Assembly (NCBI GenBank): GCA_003513495.1
Contig: DOPM01000038.1
Span: 210,330-247,229 of the forward strand
Direction of reading: 5' to 3'
DNA length: 36,900 bases
DNA from: Desulfosporosinus sp.
GTDB taxonomy: Bacteria > Bacillota > Desulfitobacteriia > Desulfitobacteriales > Desulfitobacteriaceae
The position numbers and the translations under genes are program-made. Shown here piece after piece: positions 1-7,589 of the stretch; position 1 is the first letter of the stretch; each line of letters begins with the position of its first letter. Below the pieces are notes generated by a model that did not search any database, was not told where the DNA came from, and saw only the letters and a list, made by a program, of their open reading frames with translations.

Positions 1-311
1 CGTGGTCCTTGTGGCTGCCCTTGATACCCTGGTCTGGGTCCCTGTGGCTGCCCTTGATACCCTGGTCTGGGTCCCTGTGGCTGTCCTTGATAGCCTGGCC
101 GTTGACCCTGTGGCTGTCCTTGATAGCCTGGCCGTTGACCCTGTGGCTGCCCTTGATAGCCTTGCCGTGGACCCTGTGGTTGTCCTTGATAGCCTGGTCG
201 AGGTCCCTGTGGCTGCCCTTGATAGCCTGGCCGTGGGCCCTGTGGGCGTCCTTCCGCTCCTGGTCTTGGACCTTGCGGACGTCCTTCTGTGCCCGGACGG
301 GGGCCTTGAGG
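1..311 (-). repeat. 33-bp in-frame tandem repeat inside infB (about 9.4 copies)
   Basis: The minus strand reads an 11-residue unit, consensus PQGPRPGYQGQ, nine full times plus a partial copy up to position 1. The first two copies carry T/A-EGR instead of YQGQ; others swap P for Q at one or two places. The period is exactly 33 bp, so expansion or contraction keeps the frame. The array may continue beyond the edge. It encodes a flexible Gly/Pro/Gln/Arg linker. Confidence 0.95.
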
Positions 312-581
312 CTGTCGTTCTATTGCTGAACGGGGTTCTTTCAGCTTACTATCTTGACCCAAATCGGATACTTTTGGTTTTGTTTCCTCAGTATTTTTGT
401 GTTCAGAATGCTCCAAATTTGTCTCCTTTCCTTTGAGTTGGTTTCTTAAACGATCTGCGTCTTTTTGATCGACCGTACTTAAATGATTTTTCACATCTGT
501 TCCCATAGCCACGAGTCTTGTCATCACTTCTTTACTACTAAAATTTAATTCTTTTGCTAATTCATGAACACGAATACTCAT
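1..581 (-). CDS. infB: Translation initiation factor IF-2, N-terminal part (runs off the left edge)
   Basis: IF-2 is the GTPase that places initiator tRNA on the 30S subunit. Only about 194 N-terminal codons are present; the G domain lies outside the window. The ATG at 581 follows a GGGGGTGG ribosome-binding site. The first ~50 residues (MSIRVHELAKELN...) match the IF2_N helical domain that also opens Bacillus IF-2. After a charged linker the protein becomes a glycine/proline/glutamine-rich tandem repeat that continues to the window edge. It is the last visible gene of the rimP-nusA-rnpM-ylxQ-infB operon, 44 bp behind ylxQ, the usual Firmicutes order. The variable linker between the N-domain and G domain is known to differ widely in this family, so the repeat does not argue against the call. 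Confidence 0.93.
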   Translation of the reverse strand, partial: MSIRVHELAKELNFSSKEVMTRLVAMGTDVKNHLSTVDQKDADRLRNQLKGKETNLEHSEHKNTEETKPKVSDLGQDSKLKEPRSAIERQPQGPRPGTEGRPQGPRPGAEGRPQGPRPGYQGQPQGPRPGYQGQPQGPRQGYQGQPQGQRPGYQGQPQGQRPGYQGQPQGPRPGYQGQPQGPRPGYQGQPQGP

Positions 582-625
582 TTAACCACCCCCACATAAT
601 CGGCTCCCACATTACGCTCCAAGCA

Positions 626-922
626 TCAGCTCCTTGCTAGTAATATAGCTTTAGCAAACCCTTGATCCAAAACAAGCACTGCTGAACGCGGCGAAAGTCC
701 TATAGAACAACCTAGTTCTAACTTTGTACCAGCAATTATGACTGGTAATTTTATATCTTTAGCCCACTGAGAATACTTTTTCTGTGCCCCGTGAGCATCC
801 TCCGCAATAATTAGGAGATATCCTTTTCTTTTTTTGAACATGGCCTCAATTTGAGCATCTCCAGAAGCAATTTTTCCAGCCCGACGAGCAATTCCCACTA
901 AAGATTCGATACGTGTATTCAA
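626..922 (-). CDS. ylxQ: L7Ae-family ribosomal-protein-like protein YlxQ
   Basis: 98-residue protein of the L7Ae/L30e/Gadd45 RNA-binding family; its opening (residues 1-21, 'RIESLVGIARRAGKIASG') is the typical YlxQ start, and the length is normal. Family members bind kink-turn RNA, and Bacillus YlxQ is considered a ribosome-associated accessory protein; a specific role here is not shown by the sequence. The predicted start is TTG at 922, overlapping the rnpM stop by four bases (TTGA), with GGAGGG about 12 nt upstream, so translational coupling is likely. It lies between rnpM and infB as in other Firmicutes. Confidence 0.9.
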   Translation of the reverse strand: MNTRIESLVGIARRAGKIASGDAQIEAMFKKRKGYLLIIAEDAHGAQKKYSQWAKDIKLPVIIAGTKLELGCSIGLSPRSAVLVLDQGFAKAILLARS

Positions 923-1182
923 GAGGATATTTTTCCCTCCAAATTTGCAAATATTGCCGGATCGACATCAACTCCAAAAGCTTTACGAAAACGATGCTGC
1001 TTGACGGCGGCTTGAAAACAGACTGAGTTAGGACAGAGATATGCGCCACGACCATTCCGTTTTCCAGTTGGATCTAGCTCAACAATTCCTTCTGGAGTTC
1101 TCACGATTCGCAGCAGCTCTTTTTTAGGCTTCATTTCCTGGCACCCTAAGCACATCCGCATCGGAACTTTTCGTGTCTTCAT
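919..1182 (-). CDS. rnpM: YlxR/RnpM nucleic-acid-binding protein (DUF448)
   Basis: 87-residue YlxR family protein with the family hallmarks: 'RMCLGCQEMKPKKELLRIVR' near the N-terminus, a GRGAYLCP motif in the middle and a conserved Cys pair region. Family proteins are small basic RNA binders encoded between nusA and ylxQ; the Bacillus subtilis protein has been described as a modulator of RNase P and called RnpM, which I transfer by homology only. The ATG at 1182 lies 4 bp after the nusA stop, with its ribosome-binding site (AAGGGGTGAGGG) inside the end of nusA. The stop overlaps the ylxQ TTG start. Confidence 0.9.
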   Translation of the reverse strand: MKTRKVPMRMCLGCQEMKPKKELLRIVRTPEGIVELDPTGKRNGRGAYLCPNSVCFQAAVKQHRFRKAFGVDVDPAIFANLEGKISS

Positions 1183-1186
1183 ACCC

Positions 1187-2560
1187 TCACCCCTTCTTTT
1201 TCTTTTTTCTTCCCTTAGAGGGTTCGTTCTTATCTGTCAATAAATTCCCCTCTGCATGAGGAACTTCGCCGATAACAATCTCATTAGTATCACTTTCCAA
1301 GGGCTCGAGCTCCTCGGCATAGCCGTCATATGTTTCTTCGTACTTGTACTCGTGATTTTCGGTATGTTGTTGTCCCAGCTCAGCTGAGGAGTCTTGTTCT
1401 TGATATTCTAGCACTTCTTGATAGCCATCTTCTTCAGCATACTCATCATATTCCGAGTATTCCTCATATTCCCCATACTCATCGTAACTCTCAAATTCTT
1501 CTTGCCCTTGGGGAATTATATTATGCGCAATAGCTTGGGATTCACTTTTTATATCAATCTTCCAACCCGTTAGCTTTGCGGCTAAACGAGCATTTTGTCC
1601 TTCCTTTCCAATCGCCAAAGAAAGCTGATAGTCGGGAACGACAACAACGGCAACCTTCTCATTGAGTTTTGGATATACTTGGAGTACTTTTGCTGGCGAA
1701 AGGGCATTGGCCACAAATTCATGAGGATCGACGGAGAAGTTGACAATATCTATTTTTTCTCCTTTTAATTCCGTGACTATAGTCTGAACACGCGCTCCTT
1801 TAGGTCCAACACATGCTCCAACAGGGTCAACATTTGGATCACGAGAATACACTGCAATTTTAGAACGTGCTCCTGCCTCTCGAGAAACTCCCTTTATTTC
1901 AACGATTCCATCATGAATTTCGGGCACTTCAAGTTCAAACAGACGTTTTATTAGCCCTGGATGGGTACGAGACAGCATAATTTGCGGTCCCTTCGTAGTT
2001 TTCTTAACCTCTACAACATAGGTTTTAATACGGTCAAAGGATTGGTATCCCTCGCCTGGTATCTGTTCCTGGGCCGGAAGTACGGCTTCTACCTTTCCTA
2101 AATCAACTATAACATTTTTTTGTTCATATCGTTGAACAACCCCTGTGACGATATCCCCTTCACGATTGACGAATTCATCGTAAATCATGCCTCGTTCTGC
2201 TTCTCTGATACGTTGTACGACGACTTGCTTGGCTGTTTGAGCTGCAATTCGACCGAAATCACGAGGAGTAACTTCGTATTCCACAATGTCTTCTAGTTGG
2301 TAATTAGGATCAAGATTACGCGCCTCCACCAAGCTAACCTGAGTTCGAGCATCCTCCACGATATCTACAACGGTTTTGCGGGCATAAACTTTAAACTCAC
2401 CTGTTAAACGATCAATGAGAACTCGTACATTTTGTAATGATCCGAAATTCTTTTTGTAGGCAGAAATCAATGCTGCCTCAATCGCTTCAAATAAAACTTC
2501 TGCAGAAATCCCCCGTCCTTTTTCTAATTCGTGAAGGGCCTCGATGAACTCCATATTCAT
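1187..2560 (-). CDS. nusA: Transcription termination/antitermination factor NusA
   Basis: 457 residues, very close over residues 1-345 to Bacillus NusA. The N-terminal RNA-polymerase-binding domain comes first (to ~125), then S1 (~135-200), KH1 (with GACVGPKGARV) and KH2 (with LAIGKEGQNARLAAKL). NusA binds RNA polymerase and nascent RNA and controls pausing, termination and antitermination. Bacillus NusA ends soon after KH2 (about 370 residues); here an extra ~110-residue tail follows, made of acidic Tyr/Glu/Asp clusters (~353-420) and closing with a short lysine block (GRKKKKKG). The start MNMEFIEAL fits the family; AAGGAGG lies 11 nt upstream. A three-codon ATG-GAA-AAA-TGA begins at 2568 and overlaps the start, probably by chance. 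It is second in the operon after rimP. Confidence 0.97.
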   Translation of the reverse strand: MNMEFIEALHELEKGRGISAEVLFEAIEAALISAYKKNFGSLQNVRVLIDRLTGEFKVYARKTVVDIVEDARTQVSLVEARNLDPNYQLEDIVEYEVTPRDFGRIAAQTAKQVVVQRIREAERGMIYDEFVNREGDIVTGVVQRYEQKNVIVDLGKVEAVLPAQEQIPGEGYQSFDRIKTYVVEVKKTTKGPQIMLSRTHPGLIKRLFELEVPEIHDGIVEIKGVSREAGARSKIAVYSRDPNVDPVGACVGPKGARVQTIVTELKGEKIDIVNFSVDPHEFVANALSPAKVLQVYPKLNEKVAVVVVPDYQLSLAIGKEGQNARLAAKLTGWKIDIKSESQAIAHNIIPQGQEEFESYDEYGEYEEYSEYDEYAEEDGYQEVLEYQEQDSSAELGQQHTENHEYKYEETYDGYAEELEPLESDTNEIVIGEVPHAEGNLLTDKNEPSKGRKKKKKG

Positions 2561-2596
2561 TTTTCCATTTTCCTCCTTATTCTGTTGTACCTAGAT

Positions 2597-3055
2597 TTAG
2601 ATATCTAGCTCTAGATGAGCTTTCTTCACTATGCTTCTCGGAATTGCGACGCGTTCATTATTGTATTCTAAAACGATTTCATCGTTGATTAGTCCAACAA
2701 GATTTCCTGAAAACTTCTTAAATCCTTGATGTTGAGTCGTTGTGTGTACCGAAACCAAACTTCCCTGAAAACGAACAAAGTCCTCTTCCTTTTTCAGTGG
2801 ACGTTCAAGTCCAGGAGAAGACACTTCCAGCATATATGCTTGCGGAATAGGGTTTTTCTGGTCAAGCATTTCACTCACTACGTGGCTGACAGCTGAACAG
2901 TCATCCATGTCCACACCGCCGTCTTTATCTATGTAAAGGCGCAAATACCAATGTGCACCTTCTCTTACATACTCAACATGAACTAGTTCGAGCCCTTTTT
3001 CCTTTACGAGGGGCTCAACGATTGATTCAATTTGTTTTTCAATTGGTTTATTCAC
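2597..3055 (-). CDS. rimP: Ribosome maturation factor RimP
   Basis: 152 residues, normal length. RimP helps 30S subunit maturation in the cytoplasm. Typical signatures: an N-terminal alpha/beta domain with 'GLELVHVEYVREG', the D-C-S-x-V-S-H motif region, 'YMLEVSSPGLERPL' and a C-terminal SH3-like barrel. The start is GTG at 3055 with AAAGGAG upstream. It is the first gene of the nusA operon and is preceded by a ~280-nt transcribed leader with a good promoter. nusA follows after 36 bp. Confidence 0.95.
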   Translation of the reverse strand: MNKPIEKQIESIVEPLVKEKGLELVHVEYVREGAHWYLRLYIDKDGGVDMDDCSAVSHVVSEMLDQKNPIPQAYMLEVSSPGLERPLKKEEDFVRFQGSLVSVHTTTQHQGFKKFSGNLVGLINDEIVLEYNNERVAIPRSIVKKAHLELDI

Positions 3056-3337
3056 AAGAATTCGCTCCTTTAAAACGTAACGTAACGGACTTTACCTAAT
3101 TCCGCTTTCTCATAGTCTTGCGAAGATGTCTTAAAGTTATACTACGTCACGGTTTTTAAACGAAGACACTGTCACCAACGTGTTAACTCAGCAAAGCGAA
3201 GACACGTCGACCCACGGGTTAGCTTATCGCAAAAGACTTTCAGTCATAGGCTCCCTATGCTTTCAGTCTAGTAGGACAAACGAAGGAGCGGGCTAGAACC
3301 CACTCCTTACCATCAAGACTACAAATTTCCTTCTATT
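3056..3337 (-). promoter_or_regulatory. Long hairpin-rich 5' leader of the rimP-nusA-infB operon
   Basis: About 280 non-coding nt lie between the predicted promoter and rimP. On the minus strand there is a 10-bp hairpin AAGGAGTGGG/CCCGCTCCTT (3308-3283, loop TTCTAG), with no proper T-run after it. Next is a small hairpin CATAGG/CCTATG flanked on both sides by ACTGAAAG, then an ACGTGT/ACACGT stem. The motif TCTTCG recurs three times. I see no reading frame. Function is inferred only; NusA operons in other bacteria are autoregulated through their leaders, which makes this a reasonable control region. Confidence 0.5.
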
Positions 3338-3366
3338 AATATAGCATATTCATTGGAACTGTGCAA
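3338..3366 (-). promoter_or_regulatory. Predicted sigma-A promoter of the rimP-nusA-infB operon
   Basis: TTGCAC at 3366-3361 and TATATT at 3343-3338, separated by exactly 17 bp, on the minus strand. It lies in the gap between the UvrC-like gene and rimP and points at rimP. Confidence 0.7.
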
Positions 3367-3382
3367 CCTACAGTAAGTCTGA

Positions 3383-4513
3383 TCAACAAAGCCATTTATC
3401 ATTTTCCTTTAAATCTTTCTTCAATATAAAGGATCTAATTCGGGTTATTATCTTTAAAACGACAGCATCTAAAGATGATTCATTCTTTAGATGTGTTGAC
3501 GGTATCCAGAAACAGAGGACTCTGTTTCGATTCTTCTTCAGATATGAGTAAATAATTTGCGCCTCATCAAGATCCTCAGGGGTTAATCGATTGCCATTGT
3601 TTTCCTTTGTCACCAAAAGCTTGTCGCTGAACACCTTAATTAGGTACAATCTCATCTCTATTTCAGACTTTGCCCTATCAACTATTTTTCTATAGAGAAG
3701 CTTATTCCCTTTGATCAGAAAGAGCTTAAGACGTGTATCTTCTAAGAATTCAACCACTAAAATAGTCCTATTTTTACTTGAAGATTGAACTAATTGCTGC
3801 TTTCCAATAACATGTCGAAGCCCTAGATAATACTCCCGATATTTAGCCGCCTTTTCAAATTCAAGATTCTCGATAGCCGTATCTAACTTATTTGAAAGGT
3901 CTTGAACAGTATCCAGACTATTTCCGTTTAAAAGTTGCTGGATTCTCTCAATGTACATCCAATATTCTTCGGGGCTTACGTTTCCTGTACAAACGCCTAA
4001 ACATTTACCTAATTGCCGGAAAAGGCAGCCATCAACCCTTTTTACTAATCTTGAGCTGGTACATTTGCGTATGGGATAGAAATCTTTCAAATATTGCACA
4101 GCCTTCTCTACCTGATTCTGGCTTGTAAAAGGACCATAATAAATTGCATCATCCTCTGTTTTTTCATTTACAGCTATCACTTTGGGGTATGGTTCAGTTG
4201 GTATTTTTATATACATATATCGTTTAACATTCTTCATTTGCCGGTTATACCTGGGTTTGATTTCCTTAATAAGTCGACATTCTTCAATTAAGGCATCCAA
4301 TTCCGTATCCGTAACTTGATAATTAAACGAATGAATATGTTGTATCATTTCTGCGACTTTAGGATCTCGATCCTTTTGGTGATGAAAATATTGAGATACC
4401 CTGTTTTTAAGATTTTTAGCCTTACCGACATAAATAATATTTCCTAATGAATCAAGCATCATATAGACACCAGGTTTTTGTGGAAGTTGCTTTAATTTTC
4501 CCTTCAAAGTCAT
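3383..4513 (-). CDS. Short UvrC/Cho-like GIY-YIG endonuclease
   Basis: 376 residues resembling only the front half of UvrC (about 600 residues). The GIY-YIG nuclease domain spans ~12-95 (GVYMMLD, then IIYVGKAKNLKNRVSQYF). The Cys-containing linker region of UvrC follows (~145-185, 'CLFRQLGKCLGVC'), then a UVR helical hairpin (~205-240, NLEFEKAAKYREYY). The RNase H-like second nuclease domain and the C-terminal HhH motifs of UvrC are absent, so it can be expected to make only the 3' incision, like Cho. The C-terminal ~130 residues are not recognised. The start ATG has GGAG 4 nt upstream, and an extended -10 (TG-T-TATACT, 4554-4546) lies before it. It stands alone between the REP-like hairpin and the rimP promoter. 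A role in nucleotide excision repair is inferred, not proven; a full uvrC is presumably elsewhere. Confidence 0.8.
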   Translation of the reverse strand: MTLKGKLKQLPQKPGVYMMLDSLGNIIYVGKAKNLKNRVSQYFHHQKDRDPKVAEMIQHIHSFNYQVTDTELDALIEECRLIKEIKPRYNRQMKNVKRYMYIKIPTEPYPKVIAVNEKTEDDAIYYGPFTSQNQVEKAVQYLKDFYPIRKCTSSRLVKRVDGCLFRQLGKCLGVCTGNVSPEEYWMYIERIQQLLNGNSLDTVQDLSNKLDTAIENLEFEKAAKYREYYLGLRHVIGKQQLVQSSSKNRTILVVEFLEDTRLKLFLIKGNKLLYRKIVDRAKSEIEMRLYLIKVFSDKLLVTKENNGNRLTPEDLDEAQIIYSYLKKNRNRVLCFWIPSTHLKNESSLDAVVLKIITRIRSFILKKDLKENDKWLC

Positions 4514-4581
4514 GATTCTCCATCGCTAACTATTTGAATACATGTAGTATAACATAAACCCCAAGCAAATGCCTGCCCGGC

Positions 4582-4608
4582 GTGTCAGGGGGACGGTCCT
4601 TTTGACAC
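4582..4608 (-). repeat. REP-like imperfect palindrome
   Basis: GTGTCA (4582-4587) and TGACAC (4603-4608) enclose a GGGGGACGGTCC core, itself with a GGAC/GTCC arm. I recall this type of sequence as a dispersed palindrome of Firmicutes and other genomes linked to REP-associated tyrosine transposases; this identification is from memory. It lies between the UvrC-like gene and the methyltransferase and has no T-run, so it is not a convincing terminator. Confidence 0.6.
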
Positions 4609-4616
4609 ACTCACAG

Positions 4617-5228
4617 CTAAATAATAAAAGGAATGAATCGTTTTGTTGTTCTCATATACTCCCGATACTGGTTACCAAATTCAAAAAGCATATCCTTTTC
4701 CTCTTTCTTGGCAAGGCGTAGGTACATGGTGATCATTACTGGATACAGTAGGAGCATTGGTAAGGTTGCCCATTCTGCCATCATTCCAAAAGATAGCAGC
4801 AGTAAACCAGTATATTGAGGATGACGGATGTATCTATAGACCCCTGTCTTTACTAGTGAACCTGTTCCGGTTTCTTTTGACCAGTATTTCTTATGGATGT
4901 TATACCAACCGTTTAGGATCAAGAATAGCGCAACGACAGCACATATGATGTTGATATACATTCCCCAGTAACCGATTGAAGAAACCAGTGTATGCCCCCA
5001 TAGAATCCCTACTGGAAGGTTCTTTCCTATAATCCAGGAAATAACCCACATGCTAAAAGGAATTCCATGCATCTCGATTGCAAAGGCAAGCAAAAAAGCA
5101 AAATACGTTCCTGCAGGTTTTTTGTCCATCTTTCTATAAAAAGGGATAAACAAGAGCACTACACTGTACAGTACGATAAAAAACATTACCCCAAACCAAT
5201 TGTAATAATGACTTTCTAAGGTTTCCAT
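4617..5228 (-). CDS. Membrane methyltransferase of the isoprenylcysteine O-methyltransferase/PEMT-like family
   Basis: 203 residues with about five hydrophobic segments (~10-30, 42-62, 78-110, 145-175). The C-terminal half has the ICMT/NnrU-like signature: 'GVYRYIRHPQYTGLLL' (~128-143), followed by 'KKEEKDMLFEFGNQYREY' and a final R-x-x-P. In this family these residues bind S-adenosylmethionine and form the active site at the membrane. Bacterial members are diverse and most substrates are unknown; I would not assign a prenyl-cysteine substrate here. The ATG at 5228 has GGGAGGT upstream. It lies downstream of the two-component system but is separated from it by a strong bidirectional hairpin, so it is probably transcribed separately. 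Confidence 0.75.
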   Translation of the reverse strand: METLESHYYNWFGVMFFIVLYSVVLLFIPFYRKMDKKPAGTYFAFLLAFAIEMHGIPFSMWVISWIIGKNLPVGILWGHTLVSSIGYWGMYINIICAVVALFLILNGWYNIHKKYWSKETGTGSLVKTGVYRYIRHPQYTGLLLLSFGMMAEWATLPMLLLYPVMITMYLRLAKKEEKDMLFEFGNQYREYMRTTKRFIPFII

Positions 5229-5268
5229 AGATCAATACCTCCCTCTAGATTGGGTACAAGAAATGGAA

Positions 5269-5330
5269 AACAGCCTCATTTCGTAACCCTATGCTATTAC
5301 TATAGCAAGGCATACTTAACTGAGGCTGTT
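5269..5330. terminator. Bidirectional hairpin terminator between the histidine kinase and methyltransferase genes
   Basis: AACAGCCTCA (5269-5278) pairs perfectly with TGAGGCTGTT (5321-5330). The 42-nt loop holds a second perfect hairpin, TGCTAT/ATAGCA (5292-5307). T-runs follow on both strands (TTTTT on plus, TTTTCC on minus). On minus it ends the response regulator-kinase operon. Confidence 0.75.
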
Positions 5331-5348
5331 TTTAATCTTAAATTCACC

Positions 5349-6749
5349 TTAAATCTTAGGAATGGTAATGCAGAACTCACACCCACGGTTTTCATCGGTT
5401 TTAAGACTGATATTGCCACCGTGGGCCGTAATTATTTTTTCAACGATAGCCAGTCCTAAGCCAGTACCGCCAGTTTGTGAATTTCTCGCACTATCTGCTC
5501 TGACAAAGGGAAAGAAAATATCTTTGACAATTTCTGTTGGTATTCCGATTCCATTGTCCTTGAAGAAAAGAACGATTTTATCAGTCTGTTCTATTAAGCT
5601 GATCCTAACTCTTGTGCCTTGTGGATTATATTGTACGGTATTGGCAACAAGATTTTGGAACACTCTATCCATTTGGACCGTATCAATCATTGTGAAAATT
5701 TCTGCTTCCGGAATATTAAAATCATAGGTAAAGCCTGCTCTGTCAAAGATTGGAATCACCATTCCAATCTCCTCCCTGATGTATTCGCAGACGTCTAACT
5801 TGATCCTGTTTAGTTTGAATTCTGAACTCTCTATTTTGGATAATTCGAATAAATCCGTGATAAGATTGTTTGCCCGGACACTATTTTCATAAATGATTTT
5901 TGTATAGGAATTCCTCTCTTCATTGGATAAATCTTGTTTATTTCGGCAGAGTTCTGCATACCCCATAATGCTTGCCAACGGATTCTTTAGATCATGGGAA
6001 ATATCAAGGACCATTTTTTTGCGATTCTCCTCCGACTGTCTTCGAAGGGATATCTCCTCTTCAATTTGCTGGGCCATGGCATTAAATGTATCCTCTAATT
6101 CTCCAAACTCGTTTTTTAGATTAAGATCAACCCTCGCCGAATAGTCCCCATTTCTTAGACTTTGTGCACTGTTGCATAGTTTTCTTAAGGGGTTCACTAT
6201 ACCGATGGATGTTATTTTGGAATAAATTATGGTACATATCCCCAGCGACAGTAAATAAAAGATAATAACCGCTATCAGAAAACCGACAACATTCTGTGTA
6301 TCCACCGAAGAGAAGTCTTTATTATGTACTATAGCGAAATCAATTCTAATAGAAGTTGGAAAGGTTACTATTAGCCAGAATCGTTCTTTAGGATTGTATT
6401 CAATAGAATAGCTGTAGGGAATTCCAATACTTTTACTCATTATCAAAAAATCTGTAAACTCTGCTGCTGTTAGCTTATCCTTCGTGAAGGTGTTAAGCCC
6501 TTCCGAAAATACAACGTCATGATTTGAGCCAATGACTTGCACACCGCCACCATTGTCAAGAACTGACTGTATGTCAATGCTTTTATAATCATCTCTCATC
6601 AGGGTTTTCGCAGAATAATTGTTTTTTACAAGGGTCTTTGAAATCACATCATTGGCAAAGTCTAAAAGCAGAAAGGCTACGATGGCTATCATGGTCGAGA
6701 TAATAAACATGAGTATATAGTTTATCAAAAATCTATTTACAATTTTCAT
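5349..6749 (-). CDS. Sensor histidine kinase of a two-component system
   Basis: 466 residues. TM1 is at ~9-31, a ~120-residue extracellular sensing region follows, and TM2 is at ~153-178. A HAMP linker (~178-235) leads to the dimerisation domain with the phospho-acceptor His252 (DISHDLKNPLASIMGY). The ATPase domain has the N box (QNLVANTVQYN, ~365-375), G1 (DNGIGIP, 398-404) and G2 (GGTGLGL, 427-433). All catalytic motifs are intact. The start ATG overlaps the response regulator stop by four bases, so the two are translationally coupled. The signal sensed is not readable from the sequence. The methyltransferase gene downstream and the ablB gene upstream are both separated by terminators, so the system shows no clear target nearby. 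Confidence 0.93.
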   Translation of the reverse strand: MKIVNRFLINYILMFIISTMIAIVAFLLLDFANDVISKTLVKNNYSAKTLMRDDYKSIDIQSVLDNGGGVQVIGSNHDVVFSEGLNTFTKDKLTAAEFTDFLIMSKSIGIPYSYSIEYNPKERFWLIVTFPTSIRIDFAIVHNKDFSSVDTQNVVGFLIAVIIFYLLSLGICTIIYSKITSIGIVNPLRKLCNSAQSLRNGDYSARVDLNLKNEFGELEDTFNAMAQQIEEEISLRRQSEENRKKMVLDISHDLKNPLASIMGYAELCRNKQDLSNEERNSYTKIIYENSVRANNLITDLFELSKIESSEFKLNRIKLDVCEYIREEIGMVIPIFDRAGFTYDFNIPEAEIFTMIDTVQMDRVFQNLVANTVQYNPQGTRVRISLIEQTDKIVLFFKDNGIGIPTEIVKDIFFPFVRADSARNSQTGGTGLGLAIVEKIITAHGGNISLKTDENRGCEFCITIPKI

Positions 6750-7450
6750 GAGAGTATCTCGCCTTGTTTATGAAACTTATATCCTATACCTCTAATAGTT
6801 TTTATATAACGGGGATTCTTTGGATCAGCCTCTATCTTATTTCTGATATGACTGATATGAACCATTATGGTGTTATCATCGAAAAAAACGTCCTCATCCC
6901 ACACAGCCCTGTATAGCTGCTTTTTGGTAAATACCCTTTCAGGGTTCTCCATGAAATACTTCAACAACAAATATTCCTTCGCATTTAATTCTATAAGCGC
7001 TGCATCTTTATAAACACAGCAGGCATCTTTATATAAGCATAAACCTGCATATTCTATCTTATTGCCAGTTGGTGGTTTCTGATTGGAGTATTCCAGGTTT
7101 CTTCTTAGCTGAGCATTAACTCTCGCTAGCAGCTCGGCCATACTAAACGGCTTAACAAGGTAGTCATCTGCACCGATACCAAGCCCTAAAATTTTGTCCA
7201 TTTCATCCCCTCTAGCTGTGAGAAAAATAACAGGGATGTTGCTTGTTTGTCGAATCTTTCGAAGCAGATTAAAGCCATCCAGTCTCGGCATCATTACGTC
7301 AAGGACAGCCAGGTCTATTGCTTTATTCTGCATCTCCTCCATGGCCTCTAATCCATCCTTTGCAGTAAAGACAGAGTACCCTTCCTGCTCAAGCTGGAGC
7401 TTTAATAGGTTTCTTATATCCTTTTCATCCTCAGCGACTAATACGTTCAG
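6746..7450 (-). CDS. OmpR/PhoB-type response regulator, probable CTG start
   Basis: 234 residues if begun at the CTG at 7450. Starting at the first ATG (7342) would remove the first 36 residues, including the acidic pocket. Reading upstream in frame gives 'LNVLVAEDEKDIRNLLK', the normal start of a receiver domain with E7/D8, and the frame is closed by TGA just before. There is no ATG, GTG or TTG in that stretch, but GAGGGGG lies 7 nt before CTG. The phosphoacceptor is Asp51 (LAVLDVMMPRLDG), with Thr78 and Lys100 also present. A C-terminal winged helix (~135-230) ends with the usual 'YIKTIRGIGYKF'. It regulates transcription as partner of the coupled kinase downstream. Alternatives are a different non-standard start or a sequencing error hiding an ATG. 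Confidence 0.9.
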   Translation of the reverse strand: MNVLVAEDEKDIRNLLKLQLEQEGYSVFTAKDGLEAMEEMQNKAIDLAVLDVMMPRLDGFNLLRKIRQTSNIPVIFLTARGDEMDKILGLGIGADDYLVKPFSMAELLARVNAQLRRNLEYSNQKPPTGNKIEYAGLCLYKDACCVYKDAALIELNAKEYLLLKYFMENPERVFTKKQLYRAVWDEDVFFDDNTIMVHISHIRNKIEADPKNPRYIKTIRGIGYKFHKQGEILS

Positions 7451-7511
7451 AAAAACACCCCCTCAGGAAGCCCTAGCTTTACGTGGCATTACATCACACC
7501 ACTCATTTTTT

Positions 7512-7540
7512 AGTATATATTACCATAGGAGTGCTGGAAA
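7512..7540 (-). promoter_or_regulatory. Possible promoter of the two-component operon
   Basis: TTTCCA (7540-7535), a 17-bp spacer and TATACT (7517-7512) on minus, about 60 bp before the response regulator. The -35 is weak (four of six bases match the consensus). Confidence 0.45.
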
Positions 7541-7589
7541 CGTAATTCCTAAACTTTAAAGTTATTCCTTCTATAATTATTTACTCAAC

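Noticed and set aside
1..311. CRISPR-like direct repeats
   Set aside because: The repeats are contiguous with no unique spacers and are in frame within infB.
2..436. Plus-strand open frames with repeated LDSLAVDP units
   Set aside because: They are the mirror of the 33-bp tandem repeat of infB; the minus frame matches IF-2 and has a ribosome-binding site.
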